Assembly (NCBI RefSeq): GCF_018130215.1
Contig: NZ_JAFCKQ010000043.1
Span: 1 to 64,000, forward strand
DNA: 64,000 bases
Source of the DNA: Bradyrhizobium jicamae
Lineage (GTDB): Bacteria > Pseudomonadota > Alphaproteobacteria > Rhizobiales > Xanthobacteraceae
Direction: 5' to 3'
A model generated the notes under the pieces. That model was not told where the DNA came from, did no database searches, and saw only the letters and a program-made list of their open reading frames with translations. The translations under genes and the position numbers were made by a program. Shown here one piece after another: positions 1 to 8,925 of this stretch. How positions within the stretch are numbered: the stretch's first letter is position 1; every line of letters starts with the position of its first letter.

Positions 1-123
1 AGCAACCCTCGTTCAACACCGCCAGTGTAGGGCGAACCACCTCACCGCCGGCATCCAGAAAGGACATACGGTCTTACAACAGAACGACGCTGTTGCCACG
101 ACCTCATTTTCAGCGGCATCGCC

Positions 124-1323
124 TCAGGCCAAATAACGTGCCGCAAGCTCGGAATAGCTGTAGCGCCTGGCGACCGCGATACGCTCAGCTGGCGGACGCC
201 CTGGGGCGGCAAGGGCGGATGCAAGCGCCCTGGCAAGCCCAGCAGCATCATCCGGCTCGCATCTTGTAGTCACCAGCTCGCCAAGGCCAGACAACGCGGT
301 GGCCTCGCACGCAATCACGGTGCGCGGCGCGAACAAGCAATAATCGAAGAGCTTGTTCGGGCTGATGCCGTAATCATAAAGTGAATTCTTGTGGAATGAC
401 ACGACAGCACAATCCGACGCATGCAGCATGGCGTGGACAACTGATCGATCTACTTCGTCCAAGAATTCGACGTTCGGCAGATCTGCGGCCCGCTGCTCAA
501 GCGATTCCCGCGAGCCACCGGAACCGATCAGGACAAACGAGATGTCCGGGTTTGTCTTGGCTGCAACGCGGGCCGCATCGACTATGACTTCCATTGCATT
601 CGGAGGACCCATCCCGCCTGCATAAAAGACGACCCGCCGACCCTGCGCCTTTGCTCGGGTAATTCGAGTGAGTTGCGAATGCGTTACCGCCGTGATCTCA
701 AGGGCCCTTTGTATCTCCTCATCGGAAACCCCGTTTGGGATCCAAGTGAACTTGTTTGCCGCCAGCCCACGTGATCTCATATGTACTTCCGCATTGGCAA
801 GCAGGCAAACAACATGGTCTGCCGACCGATAGGCGCGGCGCTCCTCCCAAGCGAGCACCTTCACGAGCGGATGCCAAGCCGGCGTCATGCCGAGAGCGAC
901 AATGCTCTTCGGCCACAGATCGCGCACTTCCACCCAAAATTTAGCATTGAACCTCCGAGCTACTTTTTCAGCGGCCCGAACGAAGAAAAGATGCGGACTT
1001 GAGGCGATGACAAGATCCGGCTTGCCGAAAAGATTCGCGATCCCGTTCGCGTTGAGGCGAAGGCGAGGTCCGAAGTACAAGTTGTTCCGCAGCCGGCCCA
1101 GACTTTCGTTGCCATACCGGGGCGTATCCAGAAACCAGAAGTCGACCCTCCCGATACGCTGCGCTCCCGGAGTTCGTGGCTCCATATGCAGATGATGAAA
1201 GGCCGCGCTCACCACGACCACCCGATGGCCCATCTTTGTCCAGGCATCGGCCAACCAGAACGGCCGCCAATGACGTCCGAGCCCCGGTCCTCCCGCGAAA
1301 GGATGCACCATCCAAATGTTCAT
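124..1323 (-). CDS. Glycosyltransferase family 4 (WbuB-like)
   Basis: A 399-residue GT-B fold glycosyltransferase, probably moving a sugar from a nucleotide donor to a lipid-linked O-antigen or exopolysaccharide intermediate at the inner face of the inner membrane. The N-terminus (MNIWMVHPF) starts with a beta strand, and a loop with GGPGLGRHWRP follows, as in WbuB-type enzymes. The acceptor half carries VEVRDLWPKS. The donor half carries VVFYAGGMGPPN and SPNKLFDYCLFAPRTVIA, the usual nucleotide-sugar contact region. Length is normal for the family. It lies downstream of asnB on the same strand, about 110 bases away. The donor and linkage cannot be read from sequence. Codon use is less GC-biased than in housekeeping genes further on. 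Confidence 0.85.
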   Translation of the reverse strand: MNIWMVHPFAGGPGLGRHWRPFWLADAWTKMGHRVVVVSAAFHHLHMEPRTPGAQRIGRVDFWFLDTPRYGNESLGRLRNNLYFGPRLRLNANGIANLFGKPDLVIASSPHLFFVRAAEKVARRFNAKFWVEVRDLWPKSIVALGMTPAWHPLVKVLAWEERRAYRSADHVVCLLANAEVHMRSRGLAANKFTWIPNGVSDEEIQRALEITAVTHSQLTRITRAKAQGRRVVFYAGGMGPPNAMEVIVDAARVAAKTNPDISFVLIGSGGSRESLEQRAADLPNVEFLDEVDRSVVHAMLHASDCAVVSFHKNSLYDYGISPNKLFDYCLFAPRTVIACEATALSGLGELVTTRCEPDDAAGLARALASALAAPGRPPAERIAVARRYSYSELAARYLA

Positions 1324-1433
1324 GTTCGCTTTAGCAAAAGGAAAAGGCCTATCTTGCGAAGGCAGGACTCTTCATTGCTGTCCCCTCGCGCGGTCCTGTT
1401 TGATTGACTTGGAGTCAAGAGATGCTGCAAACC

Positions 1434-3248
1434 TTATGAAGCTTCGACCTCGAAGTGCTCACCCCAGAGCGCCACACAGTAAAGCCTCCAACGCATGCCG
1501 AGATCGAGACGATGGAAGCGCCCTTTGAGCGCCTTCATATTGACGTAGCGGGTCAGCAGACGACTGTCCATTACCTTAGCATACATAACGGGAGAATGTC
1601 GGGTGAGCCAAAGCTGGTCGGGTGCGGCGAAGCCGATTTTATCCTTTCGCCAACGGATGGTTGTCGGTAATTCGTCCCGCATGGCCTCGCGGAGTGGCCA
1701 CTTTGTCCAGCCGCGATGCAGCTTTACGCGCAGGGGAAGGCCAAGCGCAAATTCAACGAAACGATAGTCCAGGAACGGCAGTCGCGTCTCGACGCCGAAA
1801 CGCATGGAATTCTTGTCCTCAAATCTGAGCAGCATAGGTAGGTTCGATTCCGTTATCTCCAGAATCTGCATCGCCAACGCATCCCTCGTATGGCGCGCAA
1901 AGCGACGCAAAGCTTGCGGCAATTGCGGCTTCTTCAAAAACCTGTACTGCCAGCGGTAAAAGGCCTCCCGGATTCCAGCCGAACTGACGCCAAGCAGATA
2001 TATAGTTAGCCAGCCAATCGACGTACCGGCCTTCACAGCATCGGCAAATCCGGAACAGAACCCTCGTATGCCGTCGCGCCTCAAATACTCCAGCAGCCAA
2101 GCGGCATAATACCGGCGGTATCCCAGCAAGGTCTCGTCTCCGCCCTGGCCGTCCAGCAGGACGATGACGCCGTTCGCGCGAGCGGTCTGCATGACCTGAT
2201 ACTGCATCATGATCGAAGGACCGCCAAACGGCTCCTCCTGAACTTCGAGCAATTTTGCTGCCGTCGACGCAAAATCTTCGTAGGTAGGTTCGGTGCATAA
2301 CCAGCTCAGCTTGGACTTGGTTGCGATTTCGGCGGCGTAGTTCATCTCGTTGTTGCTCGCCTGCTGGCTTACAGCCGTGATAGCAAAAAAGGCTTCGTTG
2401 GAGCCCAGCGCGTAGTGCCGTGCGGCAAGCGTCGCGACGCTCGAACTGTCCAGCCCGCCTGAGAGACAAGTTCCCACCCGCACGTCAGAGCGTAGGCGTA
2501 ACTTCGTTGCGTCATCGAGCAGGTCCCTCACTGCACCGGCCACTTCATCGCGCCTGACATCAACGATGCGGGTGGCGAGCGAATAATAACGCTCAACGCG
2601 CAGCCGCCCTGTTGCGACATCGACGCGCATCAGATGCCCGGGTAGAAGTTTGTCGATGCCCTTGAAAAAGGTGCGACTGGTGTGATCGGTCAAGCCGCAA
2701 ACCAAGAAATCGTTCACGAGGTCGTCGTCAGCAATCGGCCGCCCGATTAACGGAAGCAGTTGGCGGATCTCCGACCCAAATGCGAACTCGCTATCGGTAT
2801 CGAGATAGTAGAACGGCTTAACACCAAAGCGATCGCGCGCGCAAAAGAGCGTGTTGTCACGCTCATCGAAAATGGCGAAAGACCACATCCCGTTGAAGCG
2901 ATCGAGACACTTTTCGCCCCAACAAACATAGGCTGCGAGCAGGACCTCGGTATCCGAACCTGTCTCAAAAGCAAATCCGAGCCGCTGCAACTCGCCGCGC
3001 AGCTCAAGGTAATTGTAAATCTCGCCGTTATAGGTGATCCAGATCGGATAGCGCCTATCCCGCATGGGCTGGGCGCCGCCCGCGCTCAAATCGATGATCG
3101 CCAGCCGCCGGTGACCAAGGCCAACATTTCCGCAGACCCTCACGCCACGACCGTCAGGGCCCCGGTGAGCGACAAGGTCCGTAAGCCGATCGACCAGGTC
3201 GACATCGACAGCCCCAATTTTGCTAACAAGGCCAAATATGCCGCACAC
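1434..3248 (-). CDS. asnB: Asparagine synthase (glutamine-hydrolysing) family amidotransferase
   Basis: A 604-residue class-II amidotransferase that transfers glutamine-derived ammonia to an AMP-activated carboxylate. The start is set at the GTG at 3248, because it leaves Cys2 (MCGIFG) as the N-terminal nucleophile; a TTG four codons upstream would bury it. Visible motifs are RLAIIDLS near residue 48, NGEIYNY at 74-80 (glutaminase site), and the ATP PP-loop SGGLDSS near 263. A C-terminal GVETRLPFLDYRFVEFAL segment is typical of AsnB. Length fits the family (about 590-650). In polysaccharide loci, AsnB relatives such as WbpS amidate uronic acids; its position 3 kb from a diamino-uronate cassette makes that as plausible as free asparagine synthesis. 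Confidence 0.9.
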   Translation of the reverse strand: MCGIFGLVSKIGAVDVDLVDRLTDLVAHRGPDGRGVRVCGNVGLGHRRLAIIDLSAGGAQPMRDRRYPIWITYNGEIYNYLELRGELQRLGFAFETGSDTEVLLAAYVCWGEKCLDRFNGMWSFAIFDERDNTLFCARDRFGVKPFYYLDTDSEFAFGSEIRQLLPLIGRPIADDDLVNDFLVCGLTDHTSRTFFKGIDKLLPGHLMRVDVATGRLRVERYYSLATRIVDVRRDEVAGAVRDLLDDATKLRLRSDVRVGTCLSGGLDSSSVATLAARHYALGSNEAFFAITAVSQQASNNEMNYAAEIATKSKLSWLCTEPTYEDFASTAAKLLEVQEEPFGGPSIMMQYQVMQTARANGVIVLLDGQGGDETLLGYRRYYAAWLLEYLRRDGIRGFCSGFADAVKAGTSIGWLTIYLLGVSSAGIREAFYRWQYRFLKKPQLPQALRRFARHTRDALAMQILEITESNLPMLLRFEDKNSMRFGVETRLPFLDYRFVEFALGLPLRVKLHRGWTKWPLREAMRDELPTTIRWRKDKIGFAAPDQLWLTRHSPVMYAKVMDSRLLTRYVNMKALKGRFHRLDLGMRWRLYCVALWGEHFEVEAS

Positions 3249-3661
3249 GCGTCCGCCCAATCAAAATCGAAAGCTCGCAAAGCGAGTGGCGCTGCCATGA
3301 GCGGCGCCCCGAAGCTCTCTATTCCGGTCCAGCACAATGCCTGTCAACCACCGCTCAAAACGACTTCTAGCGTGTTCACACGATGAACGTCAACAGGTAG
3401 ACCGAGAAGCGCCCTTCGTTGGCGAACGGTTCATTCGCCGGGATTGAGGCTTATCATGCCGGTTATGATAAATTACAGGTTTCAAAAAAAGGAAGCGCCT
3501 CACTAGAGCCGCCACAGCCGATGTTCGGACCCGAACTACTACATTGGAACTAGGACATCCGAATTTGTGTGAGGAGTGCCCACAACGGGGCAAATACTGC
3601 ATCTGCACGACGGAGCAGAGGTGCGTGCAAGGCGACTTTGATCTTCAAACCATCGGTCTCA
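3249..3661. other. Non-coding stretch with two small inverted repeats
   Basis: No convincing gene was found here. Two short inverted repeats lie close together: GGCGAA/TTCGCC at 3421-3439 and TTATCAT/ATGATAA at 3451-3471. The surrounding sequence is A/T-richer than the window as a whole. It is the upstream region of asnB (minus strand), so it should hold that gene's promoter, but no confident -35/-10 pair was assigned. Confidence 0.4.
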
Positions 3662-3823
3662 ATGGTCGTGGAAAAGCACTATAGCTTGGAAGCCGTCGCG
3701 GCTAGGCTCGGCGAGCTGTACGTTGAAACAGCAGGCCTACCGCATCACCTGAACGCGGAGCTAAAGATCCGGATTAAAAACCTGAAGGCGCACTGTTTAG
3801 AAGCTACAAGGAAGCTTCAGTAA
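3662..3823 (+). pseudogene. Possible C-terminal remnant of a glycosyltransferase
   Basis: A 53-codon reading frame from an ATG. Its beginning, VEKHYSLEAVAARLGELYVE, reads like the closing helix of GT4 glycosyltransferases (pattern V-E-x-x-[YF]-S-L-x-x-x-x-x-x-L-x-x-L-Y). After that the frame runs on with no recognisable domain. No upstream glycosyltransferase body is present in any frame before it. The simplest reading is a scar of a deleted glycosyltransferase gene, preceding the intact one at 3881. It could instead be an unrelated small protein; there is no good ribosome-binding site before the ATG. Confidence 0.4.
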
Positions 3824-3880
3824 GAAACCATATCAAGCCAGACATTCTTGGCCTCGATAGAACACCTCTAACGGTATAAA

Positions 3881-5005
3881 ATGCGAATACTACACGGCCC
3901 CGTCAACGTGGGTAACCAACCTTGGGTCTTGTCGCGCGCCGAACGTCGTCTCGGCGCGTCGAGCGATTTGGTCACGCGCAGCGAAACGTGGCTAAGATAC
4001 CCTGCAGACACAGTACTGTCACCGCTCGGAGCACGATTTGGCGAGACTGCAATGCGCAGCGTCGGCTTCGGACTACGACATCAATGGAATTACGACGTCC
4101 TTCATTTCTATTTTGGCCAGACGTTCTTGTCACCGGGATTTCCCCTCTCTGAGAATGCAGCACTGAACAAATTCCTGAGTTATCTAACGACGAGCGATCT
4201 TCGCGCAGCACGCCGTTTGGGCAAGAAACTATTCATGACCCTGCAAGGTTGTGATGTCCGCCTTGCGAAGGAGGGTAACGCAAGAAATGCCTGGACAATG
4301 TGCGCTCCAGAGCACTGCGATATGTATCAGCGATGTGTCGACATCCTCGACAACCGGCGCCGCTACTTAGTGAACGAGGTACTACCGCTTTTCGATCACG
4401 TCTTCTATCTCAACCCGGAACTCGGCCATGCCGTACCGAATGGCCAATTTCTGCCCTACGCAAATGTGGAAATCGAGAAATTCGCAGTCGAACCGCCTTC
4501 TCGCTTCGGTAAGCCGCGAATTGTCCACGCTCCGAGCAATGCGTCGATCAAAGGCACCCCAATGATCTTGGAGGCCTTGAGACAGTTGCAATCAAGTCAT
4601 GACTTCGAGTTAATTTTGGTAGAAAAAAAGACGCACGAGGAGGCTCTTGCTCTCTATCGGTCCGCTGACCTAGCGATCGATCAGGTATTAGCGGGTTGGT
4701 ACGGAGGTTTTGCCGTCGAAACGATGGCTATGGGCAAGCCTGTCGCCTGTTACATTCGCGATAATGATTTGAGGTTCGTTCCCGAAGCTATGAGGCGAGA
4801 AATGCCGATCTTTCACGTAACCCCTGCTAATCTCGTCAAGGACCTCGGTGCCATTCTAGACCGACGATCGGAATGGGAAGCCCGTGGGCAAGATGGGCGT
4901 CGATACGTCAAGAGGTGGCATAATCCCGAACACATCGCCAAAGCAATGCTTCGCGCCTATGCAGCCCGCGACAACGGTTTTCAGCTAGAGCCGGATAACA
5001 CTTGA
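3881..5005 (+). CDS. Glycosyltransferase, GT4-like
   Basis: A 374-residue protein with a GT-B layout. The first strand is MRILHGPVNVGNQPWVLSRA, where other GT4 enzymes bind acceptor. A middle segment, FMTLQGCDVR, is followed by a cysteine-containing stretch (CAPEHCDMYQRC). The C-terminal half has IVHAPSNASIKGTPMILEAL and YGGFAVETMAMGKPVACYI, the equivalent of the EX7E nucleotide-sugar motif. It probably adds one residue to a cell-surface polysaccharide repeat in the cytoplasm. It stands alone on the plus strand, between asnB (divergent) and a decayed manC. Base composition is visibly A/T-richer than the rest of the window, suggesting acquisition or replacement with this locus. Substrate unknown. 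Confidence 0.75.
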   Translation: MRILHGPVNVGNQPWVLSRAERRLGASSDLVTRSETWLRYPADTVLSPLGARFGETAMRSVGFGLRHQWNYDVLHFYFGQTFLSPGFPLSENAALNKFLSYLTTSDLRAARRLGKKLFMTLQGCDVRLAKEGNARNAWTMCAPEHCDMYQRCVDILDNRRRYLVNEVLPLFDHVFYLNPELGHAVPNGQFLPYANVEIEKFAVEPPSRFGKPRIVHAPSNASIKGTPMILEALRQLQSSHDFELILVEKKTHEEALALYRSADLAIDQVLAGWYGGFAVETMAMGKPVACYIRDNDLRFVPEAMRREMPIFHVTPANLVKDLGAILDRRSEWEARGQDGRRYVKRWHNPEHIAKAMLRAYAARDNGFQLEPDNT

Positions 5006-5084
5006 GACCGCTACATATATTGCCGCGGCAAGCGAATTGGCGACCATTTTGGGTTGTTGGCGCTCTGTGCAAGGACCCGGACAT

Positions 5085-5790
5085 GCGGTTACGCGCGCCG
5101 CGCGCCGCACACCACGATCCAGTGCTCTGAACGATGATAGTGCTTTTGCAGTGAGGGACGCCGGCTCGGCTTGACGATGCTGCGCTTGACTTGGTGTCGC
5201 TCGCCATTGTTGACCGACTGGTAGCTACCCCAGGGACGGTGCACCTTGAGGTGATCTACGGTGACCTGTGGTGCCGTCGTCGTCAGGCTCGCCACCAGGC
5301 GCTCCAGACCGTTGGCATCCTTTTGGCGCGAGACCAACACGGCGTCCTGGGTCGCGAATACGGCGAGATCATCGACGCCTTTCAGCGCCACCAGCGCGCT
5401 TTATCGGTGGAGACACTGCAGTTGCGGGAATCCTCGAACACCGCCGGGCCTTGCGAGGCGTTGCCCTGTCCATCCTTCTGCGACAATTCCCACACTGCAT
5501 GCCACTGACCTGCCACTGAATTTTCATCCAGCGGCAGTTAGAGTCTCGGGGTTTTGTACGCCAAGTGGCGTGGTGGGCCGACATCCGACCACAACCGGCA
5601 CGACGGCAGCGTGCGCGGCTTTTTCCATCACAGCATAGTCGATCGAAATCACTTTGGCAGTCCCAAAGGCATCGGTGTTCAGCGCTATAAAGCCGAGATC
5701 GCACCCCGCCTTGGCGACGGAATGCACGACGGCCTCTACGCTTCCACTGTCGAGCCACGATGCCTCGAAAGCTGTCTGCGGCATAGGCAA
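5085..5790 (-). pseudogene. manC: manC remnant: mannose-1-phosphate guanylyltransferase / mannose-6-phosphate isomerase
   Basis: Pieces of ManC (which makes GDP-mannose) read in order on the minus strand but in different frames. The segment near 5775-5590 encodes DLGFIALNTDAFGTAKVISI followed by DYAVMEKAAHAAVVPVVVG, the end of the nucleotidyltransferase domain. After an insertion of roughly 60 bases, a second frame gives HAVWELSQKDGQGNAS and FEDSRNCSVSTDKA and stops. A third frame (5391-5089) gives ALKGVDDLAVFATQDAVLVS, HLKVHRPWGSYQSVNNGERH and the cupin start LQKHYHRSEHWIVV. The N-terminal catalytic half, with the GTP-binding loop, and the rest of the cupin are missing. At least two frameshifts and both truncations make it non-functional. 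gmd and fcl at 24-26 kb still need GDP-mannose, so a working manC must lie elsewhere. Confidence 0.85.
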
Positions 5791-6270
5791 GAGAGAAGCA
5801 GCATGCTGCGATGTGCACGCAGAGAAGCAGAGCGAGGGCGACCGGGAATTACGACCACGGGGACGCCGAGGTTGGGTGGACGGCAGGCGGATTGTTCATG
5901 ATCGTTCTTTGGCCCACCGGGACAGGGTGCGAGATTGTCGGACCAAGGCTATTGAAGAGCAAGACCTTGGAAGTTTGAACAAACCCCTAAGTGATGTGAG
6001 TTCGGCGGAAGGCGGAAGCACGCTCCAGTACTTGCTACACGCTAGCCGTCGAAATACGATGCTGCCCTGGTGTAGGCAAATATCAAGCAATCCGAGAGGG
6101 GCAGTGGCTTGAGCGTGGAACTGCCGTTTTCCCGCGCCTGAAGATGGCCAGCGAAACAGACCCGAAGCTTCCTGATCGACTTGATCTATCGAGAGTTTTG
6201 TGAATATGACAGGTCGAAATCGTGCGCATGCTCTACAGTTTCTTCTTTGATCTCGCCTCTAGGAGTTTCG
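5791..6270. other. Non-coding leader upstream of the diamino-uronate cassette
   Basis: No reading frame here has a recognisable domain or a good start site. Part of it (5791-5900) may be further eroded manC sequence, but similarity could not be followed past about 5790. The last bases carry the ribosome-binding site AGGAG at 6261-6265 that serves the ATG at 6271. Confidence 0.4.
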
Positions 6271-7332
6271 ATGATAAGATTTGGCTTGCTCGGCTGCGGT
6301 CGCATCGCCAAGCGTCACTCCGACCTACTGGGTGGCAATAATATTGAAGGTGCGAGCCTCGTGGCGGTCTGCGATCCCATTCGCACGCGCGCCGATGCGA
6401 TCGCTGGGAAGTTCGGAGTTGTGGCGCACTACGACATTAACGAGATTCTCGCGCGCAAGGACATCGATGCAGTCGCCGTGCTGACGCCGAGTGGCTTGCA
6501 CCCGCAGCATGTGATTGCCTGCGCCAAGGCGGGCAAGCATGTGGTTGTCGAGAAGCCGATGGCGCTGCGGCTGCAGGACGCCGACGACATGATCCGGGCC
6601 TGCGACCAGGGTGGCGTCAAGATGTTCATCGTCAAGCAGAACCGTTTCAATGTGCCTGTTGTCAAGGCGCGCGAGGCGCTCGATGCTGGGCGATTCGGCA
6701 AGCTCATCCTGGGCACGGTGCGCGTGCGCTGGTGCCGTGATCAGGCCTATTATGATCAGGACGGCTGGCGCGGCACCTGGGCCTATGACGGCGGCGTGCT
6801 AACCAATCAGGCGAGCCACCATGTTGACATGCTGGAGTGGTTCTTCGGCGATGTCGTCAGCGTGCATGCGCGCGCGACCACGGCGCTTGTCAATATCGAA
6901 ACCGAGGACACCGCCGTCGCAACACTGAAGTTCCGCAACGGCGCGCTCGGAATCATCGAGGCGACGACCGCCGCGCGGCCGACCGACCTCGAGGGCTCGC
7001 TCTCGATCCTCGGCGAGAGGGGGGCAGTCGAGATCTCCGGTTTCGCCGTCAACCAGATCCGGCACTGGCGCTTTGTCGAAGAGCTTCCGTCGGACAAGGA
7101 GGTCGTCGAGAAGTTCTCGGTCAATCCGCCGAATGTTTACGGCTTCGGCCATCAGGCCTACTACCACCATGTGGTCGATTGCCTTGTCAACCAGCGCGCG
7201 GCGCTGGTTGACGGCCTCGAGGGCCGCAAGAGCTTGGAGTTGATCTCCGCGCTCTACGAGTCGATTGAAACCAGTGAGGAAATAGCGCTGCGATTTACGC
7301 CGAAGCTGGGCCGGCTGGGTATCGCGTCGTGA
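6271..7332 (+). CDS. wbpB: Gfo/Idh/MocA-family dehydrogenase, WbpB/WlbA type
   Basis: A 353-residue NAD-dependent oxidoreductase. The ATG at 6271 is chosen because it follows AGGAG by 5 bases and directly opens the Rossmann strand MIRFGLLGCGRIAKRH. The hallmark VVVEKPMAL (Lys95) follows the cofactor domain, and DGGVLTNQASHHVDMLEW is the typical substrate-side helix. WbpB/WlbA oxidises UDP-GlcNAcA at C3, giving the 3-keto sugar used by the aminotransferase WbpE. The gene overlaps the next one by 4 bases (GTGA), and WbpD- and WbpE-like genes follow on the same strand, which strongly supports this role over a generic dehydrogenase. WbpA, which makes UDP-GlcNAcA, is not in the window. Confidence 0.85.
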   Translation: MIRFGLLGCGRIAKRHSDLLGGNNIEGASLVAVCDPIRTRADAIAGKFGVVAHYDINEILARKDIDAVAVLTPSGLHPQHVIACAKAGKHVVVEKPMALRLQDADDMIRACDQGGVKMFIVKQNRFNVPVVKAREALDAGRFGKLILGTVRVRWCRDQAYYDQDGWRGTWAYDGGVLTNQASHHVDMLEWFFGDVVSVHARATTALVNIETEDTAVATLKFRNGALGIIEATTAARPTDLEGSLSILGERGAVEISGFAVNQIRHWRFVEELPSDKEVVEKFSVNPPNVYGFGHQAYYHHVVDCLVNQRAALVDGLEGRKSLELISALYESIETSEEIALRFTPKLGRLGIAS

Positions 7333-7796
7333 ACCGTCCGGACGTGCATCAGGTCGGCGTTCGGGACGTCGAGTTCGGCTCGCGTATCAAGATCGTCGAG
7401 CCGTGCAACCTTTACGGCTGCAGGATTGGAGACGATTGCTTCGTCGGTCCTTTCACCGAGATCCAGAAGGGCGTCGTGATCGGCGCGCGCACGCGAGTGC
7501 AGTCGCATGCCTTCGTTTGCGAGCTGGTGGCCATCGGTGAAGACTGCTTCATCGGCCACGGCGTGATGTTCGTCAACGACACGTTCTCGACGGGCGGTCC
7601 GGCGCGGGGGCGCAAGGAGTTGTGGCGCGATACCGCGATTGGAAACCGGGTTTCGATAGGGTCCAACGCCACGATCATGCCGGTCAGGATCGCCGATGAT
7701 GTCGTCATCGGCGCCGGATCGGTTGTCACCAAGGACATCACCACGGCCGGCACCTATGCTGGCAATCCCGCGCGACGGCTTCTAGCGGGCCGATAG
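7329..7796 (+). CDS. wbpD: Hexapeptide-repeat acetyltransferase, WbpD/WlbB type
   Basis: A 155-residue left-handed beta-helix acyltransferase. It starts at a GTG overlapping the stop of the preceding dehydrogenase gene, so translation is probably coupled. Hexapeptide repeats run from about residue 10 (VEFGSRIKIVEPCNLYGCRI) to GNRVSIGSNATIMPVRIADD and VVIGAGSVVTKDI, and it ends with the common AGNPARRL tail. WbpD/WlbB acetylates the 3-amino group of UDP-GlcNAc3NA using acetyl-CoA, giving UDP-GlcNAc(3NAc)A. Length and order inside the cassette fit. The acyl group itself (acetyl or a longer one) is not certain from sequence. Confidence 0.85.
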   Translation: MNRPDVHQVGVRDVEFGSRIKIVEPCNLYGCRIGDDCFVGPFTEIQKGVVIGARTRVQSHAFVCELVAIGEDCFIGHGVMFVNDTFSTGGPARGRKELWRDTAIGNRVSIGSNATIMPVRIADDVVIGAGSVVTKDITTAGTYAGNPARRLLAGR

Positions 7797-7806
7797 GGGA
7801 CGACCG

Positions 7807-8904
7807 ATGCCGGTGCCGTTTGCCGACCTGCAACTGCAATATCAGACCATTAAGGTCGAGATCGATCGTGCAATCGCCGGCGTGATTCGCGACAATGCTT
7901 TCATCCGCGGCAGTTATGTCGACGCCTTTGAGCGGGAGTTCGCCGAAGCAGCCGAAGTTGCACACTGCGTCTCGTGCGCCAACGGCACCGATGCGCTTTA
8001 TTTCGCGTTGAAGGCGATGAAGGCGAAGCCGGGTGACGAGGTGATCACCTCGGCGCATTCCTGGATCTCGACCGCGGCGATGATCACGCATTCGGGCGCG
8101 ACGGTCGTATTCTGCGACACCGACGCCGCGACCTTCACGATCGACCCGGTGGCGATCGAGGCCGCGATCACGCCGCGCACGGTTGGCATCATTCCGGTGC
8201 ATCTCTACGGCCAGCCGGCCGACATGGATGCGATCATGGCGATCGCGCAGAAGCACGAGCTCTGGGTGATCGAGGACTGCGCACAGGCGCATCTCGCCCG
8301 CTACAAGGGGCGCATGGTCGGAACGTTCGGCGAGGTCGCGACCTATTCGTTCTATCCCGGCAAAAATCTCGGGGCGATGGGCGATGCCGGCGCCGTCGTC
8401 ACCAACGATGCAGCGCTCGCGGAGCACATGACGATGCTGGCGCGCCACGGTGGCCTCGTGAAGCACCAGCACAATATCGAGGGCGTCAACAGCCGGCTCG
8501 ACGGGATGCAGGCGGCCATCCTTTCGGCCAAGCTGCCGCATCTCGCCGCCTGGACCGTGGCGCGGCAAGATGCCGCGAAGATCTACGATGCCGGCCTCAA
8601 CCAGATCGCGGACATCGTGGTTCCCGAGGTCGCGTCCTCGCGCGATCACGTCTACCACCTCTACACGATCCGCCATCCGCGCCGCGACGCGCTGGCGGCG
8701 CACCTCAACGCCAACGGCGTGCAGACCGCGATCAACTACCCTACGGCGCTGCCGTTCCTGCCGGCCTATGCGCGCTTCGGCCATCGTCCCGAGCAGTTTC
8801 CGAACGCGCATCTCGATCAGGGCCAGATCCTCTCGTTGCCGATGTTCGCCGAGATCACGCGTGAGCAGCAGGACGAGGTGATCGAGCTGGTTCGCAAGTT
8901 CTAG
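7807..8904 (+). CDS. wbpE: DegT/DnrJ/EryC1 sugar aminotransferase, WbpE/WlbC type
   Basis: A 365-residue PLP-dependent aminotransferase. MPVPFADLQLQYQ is the usual start of this family. ANGTDALYFAL (59-69) binds the PLP phosphate, VIEDCAQAHLA contains the Asp (about 157) that pairs with the pyridine nitrogen, and SFYPGKNLGAMGDAGAV holds the Schiff-base lysine (about 186). In the WbpB-WbpE reaction pair it aminates C3 of the 3-keto-UDP-GlcNAcA, with glutamate as donor. It lies 10 bases after the acetyltransferase gene and completes the cassette. The product, UDP-GlcNAc(3NAc)A, is a building block of O-antigens with diamino-uronic acids; a C2 epimerase (WbpI) would give the manno form and is not seen here. 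Confidence 0.88.
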   Translation: MPVPFADLQLQYQTIKVEIDRAIAGVIRDNAFIRGSYVDAFEREFAEAAEVAHCVSCANGTDALYFALKAMKAKPGDEVITSAHSWISTAAMITHSGATVVFCDTDAATFTIDPVAIEAAITPRTVGIIPVHLYGQPADMDAIMAIAQKHELWVIEDCAQAHLARYKGRMVGTFGEVATYSFYPGKNLGAMGDAGAVVTNDAALAEHMTMLARHGGLVKHQHNIEGVNSRLDGMQAAILSAKLPHLAAWTVARQDAAKIYDAGLNQIADIVVPEVASSRDHVYHLYTIRHPRRDALAAHLNANGVQTAINYPTALPFLPAYARFGHRPEQFPNAHLDQGQILSLPMFAEITREQQDEVIELVRKF

Positions 8905-8925
8905 GGGCTCGCTCGAAAGCGCTCT

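Noticed and set aside
1..123. A gene at the very start of the window
   Set aside because: No frame with a domain or start signal was recognised in these bases; they may be downstream sequence of the glycosyltransferase gene.
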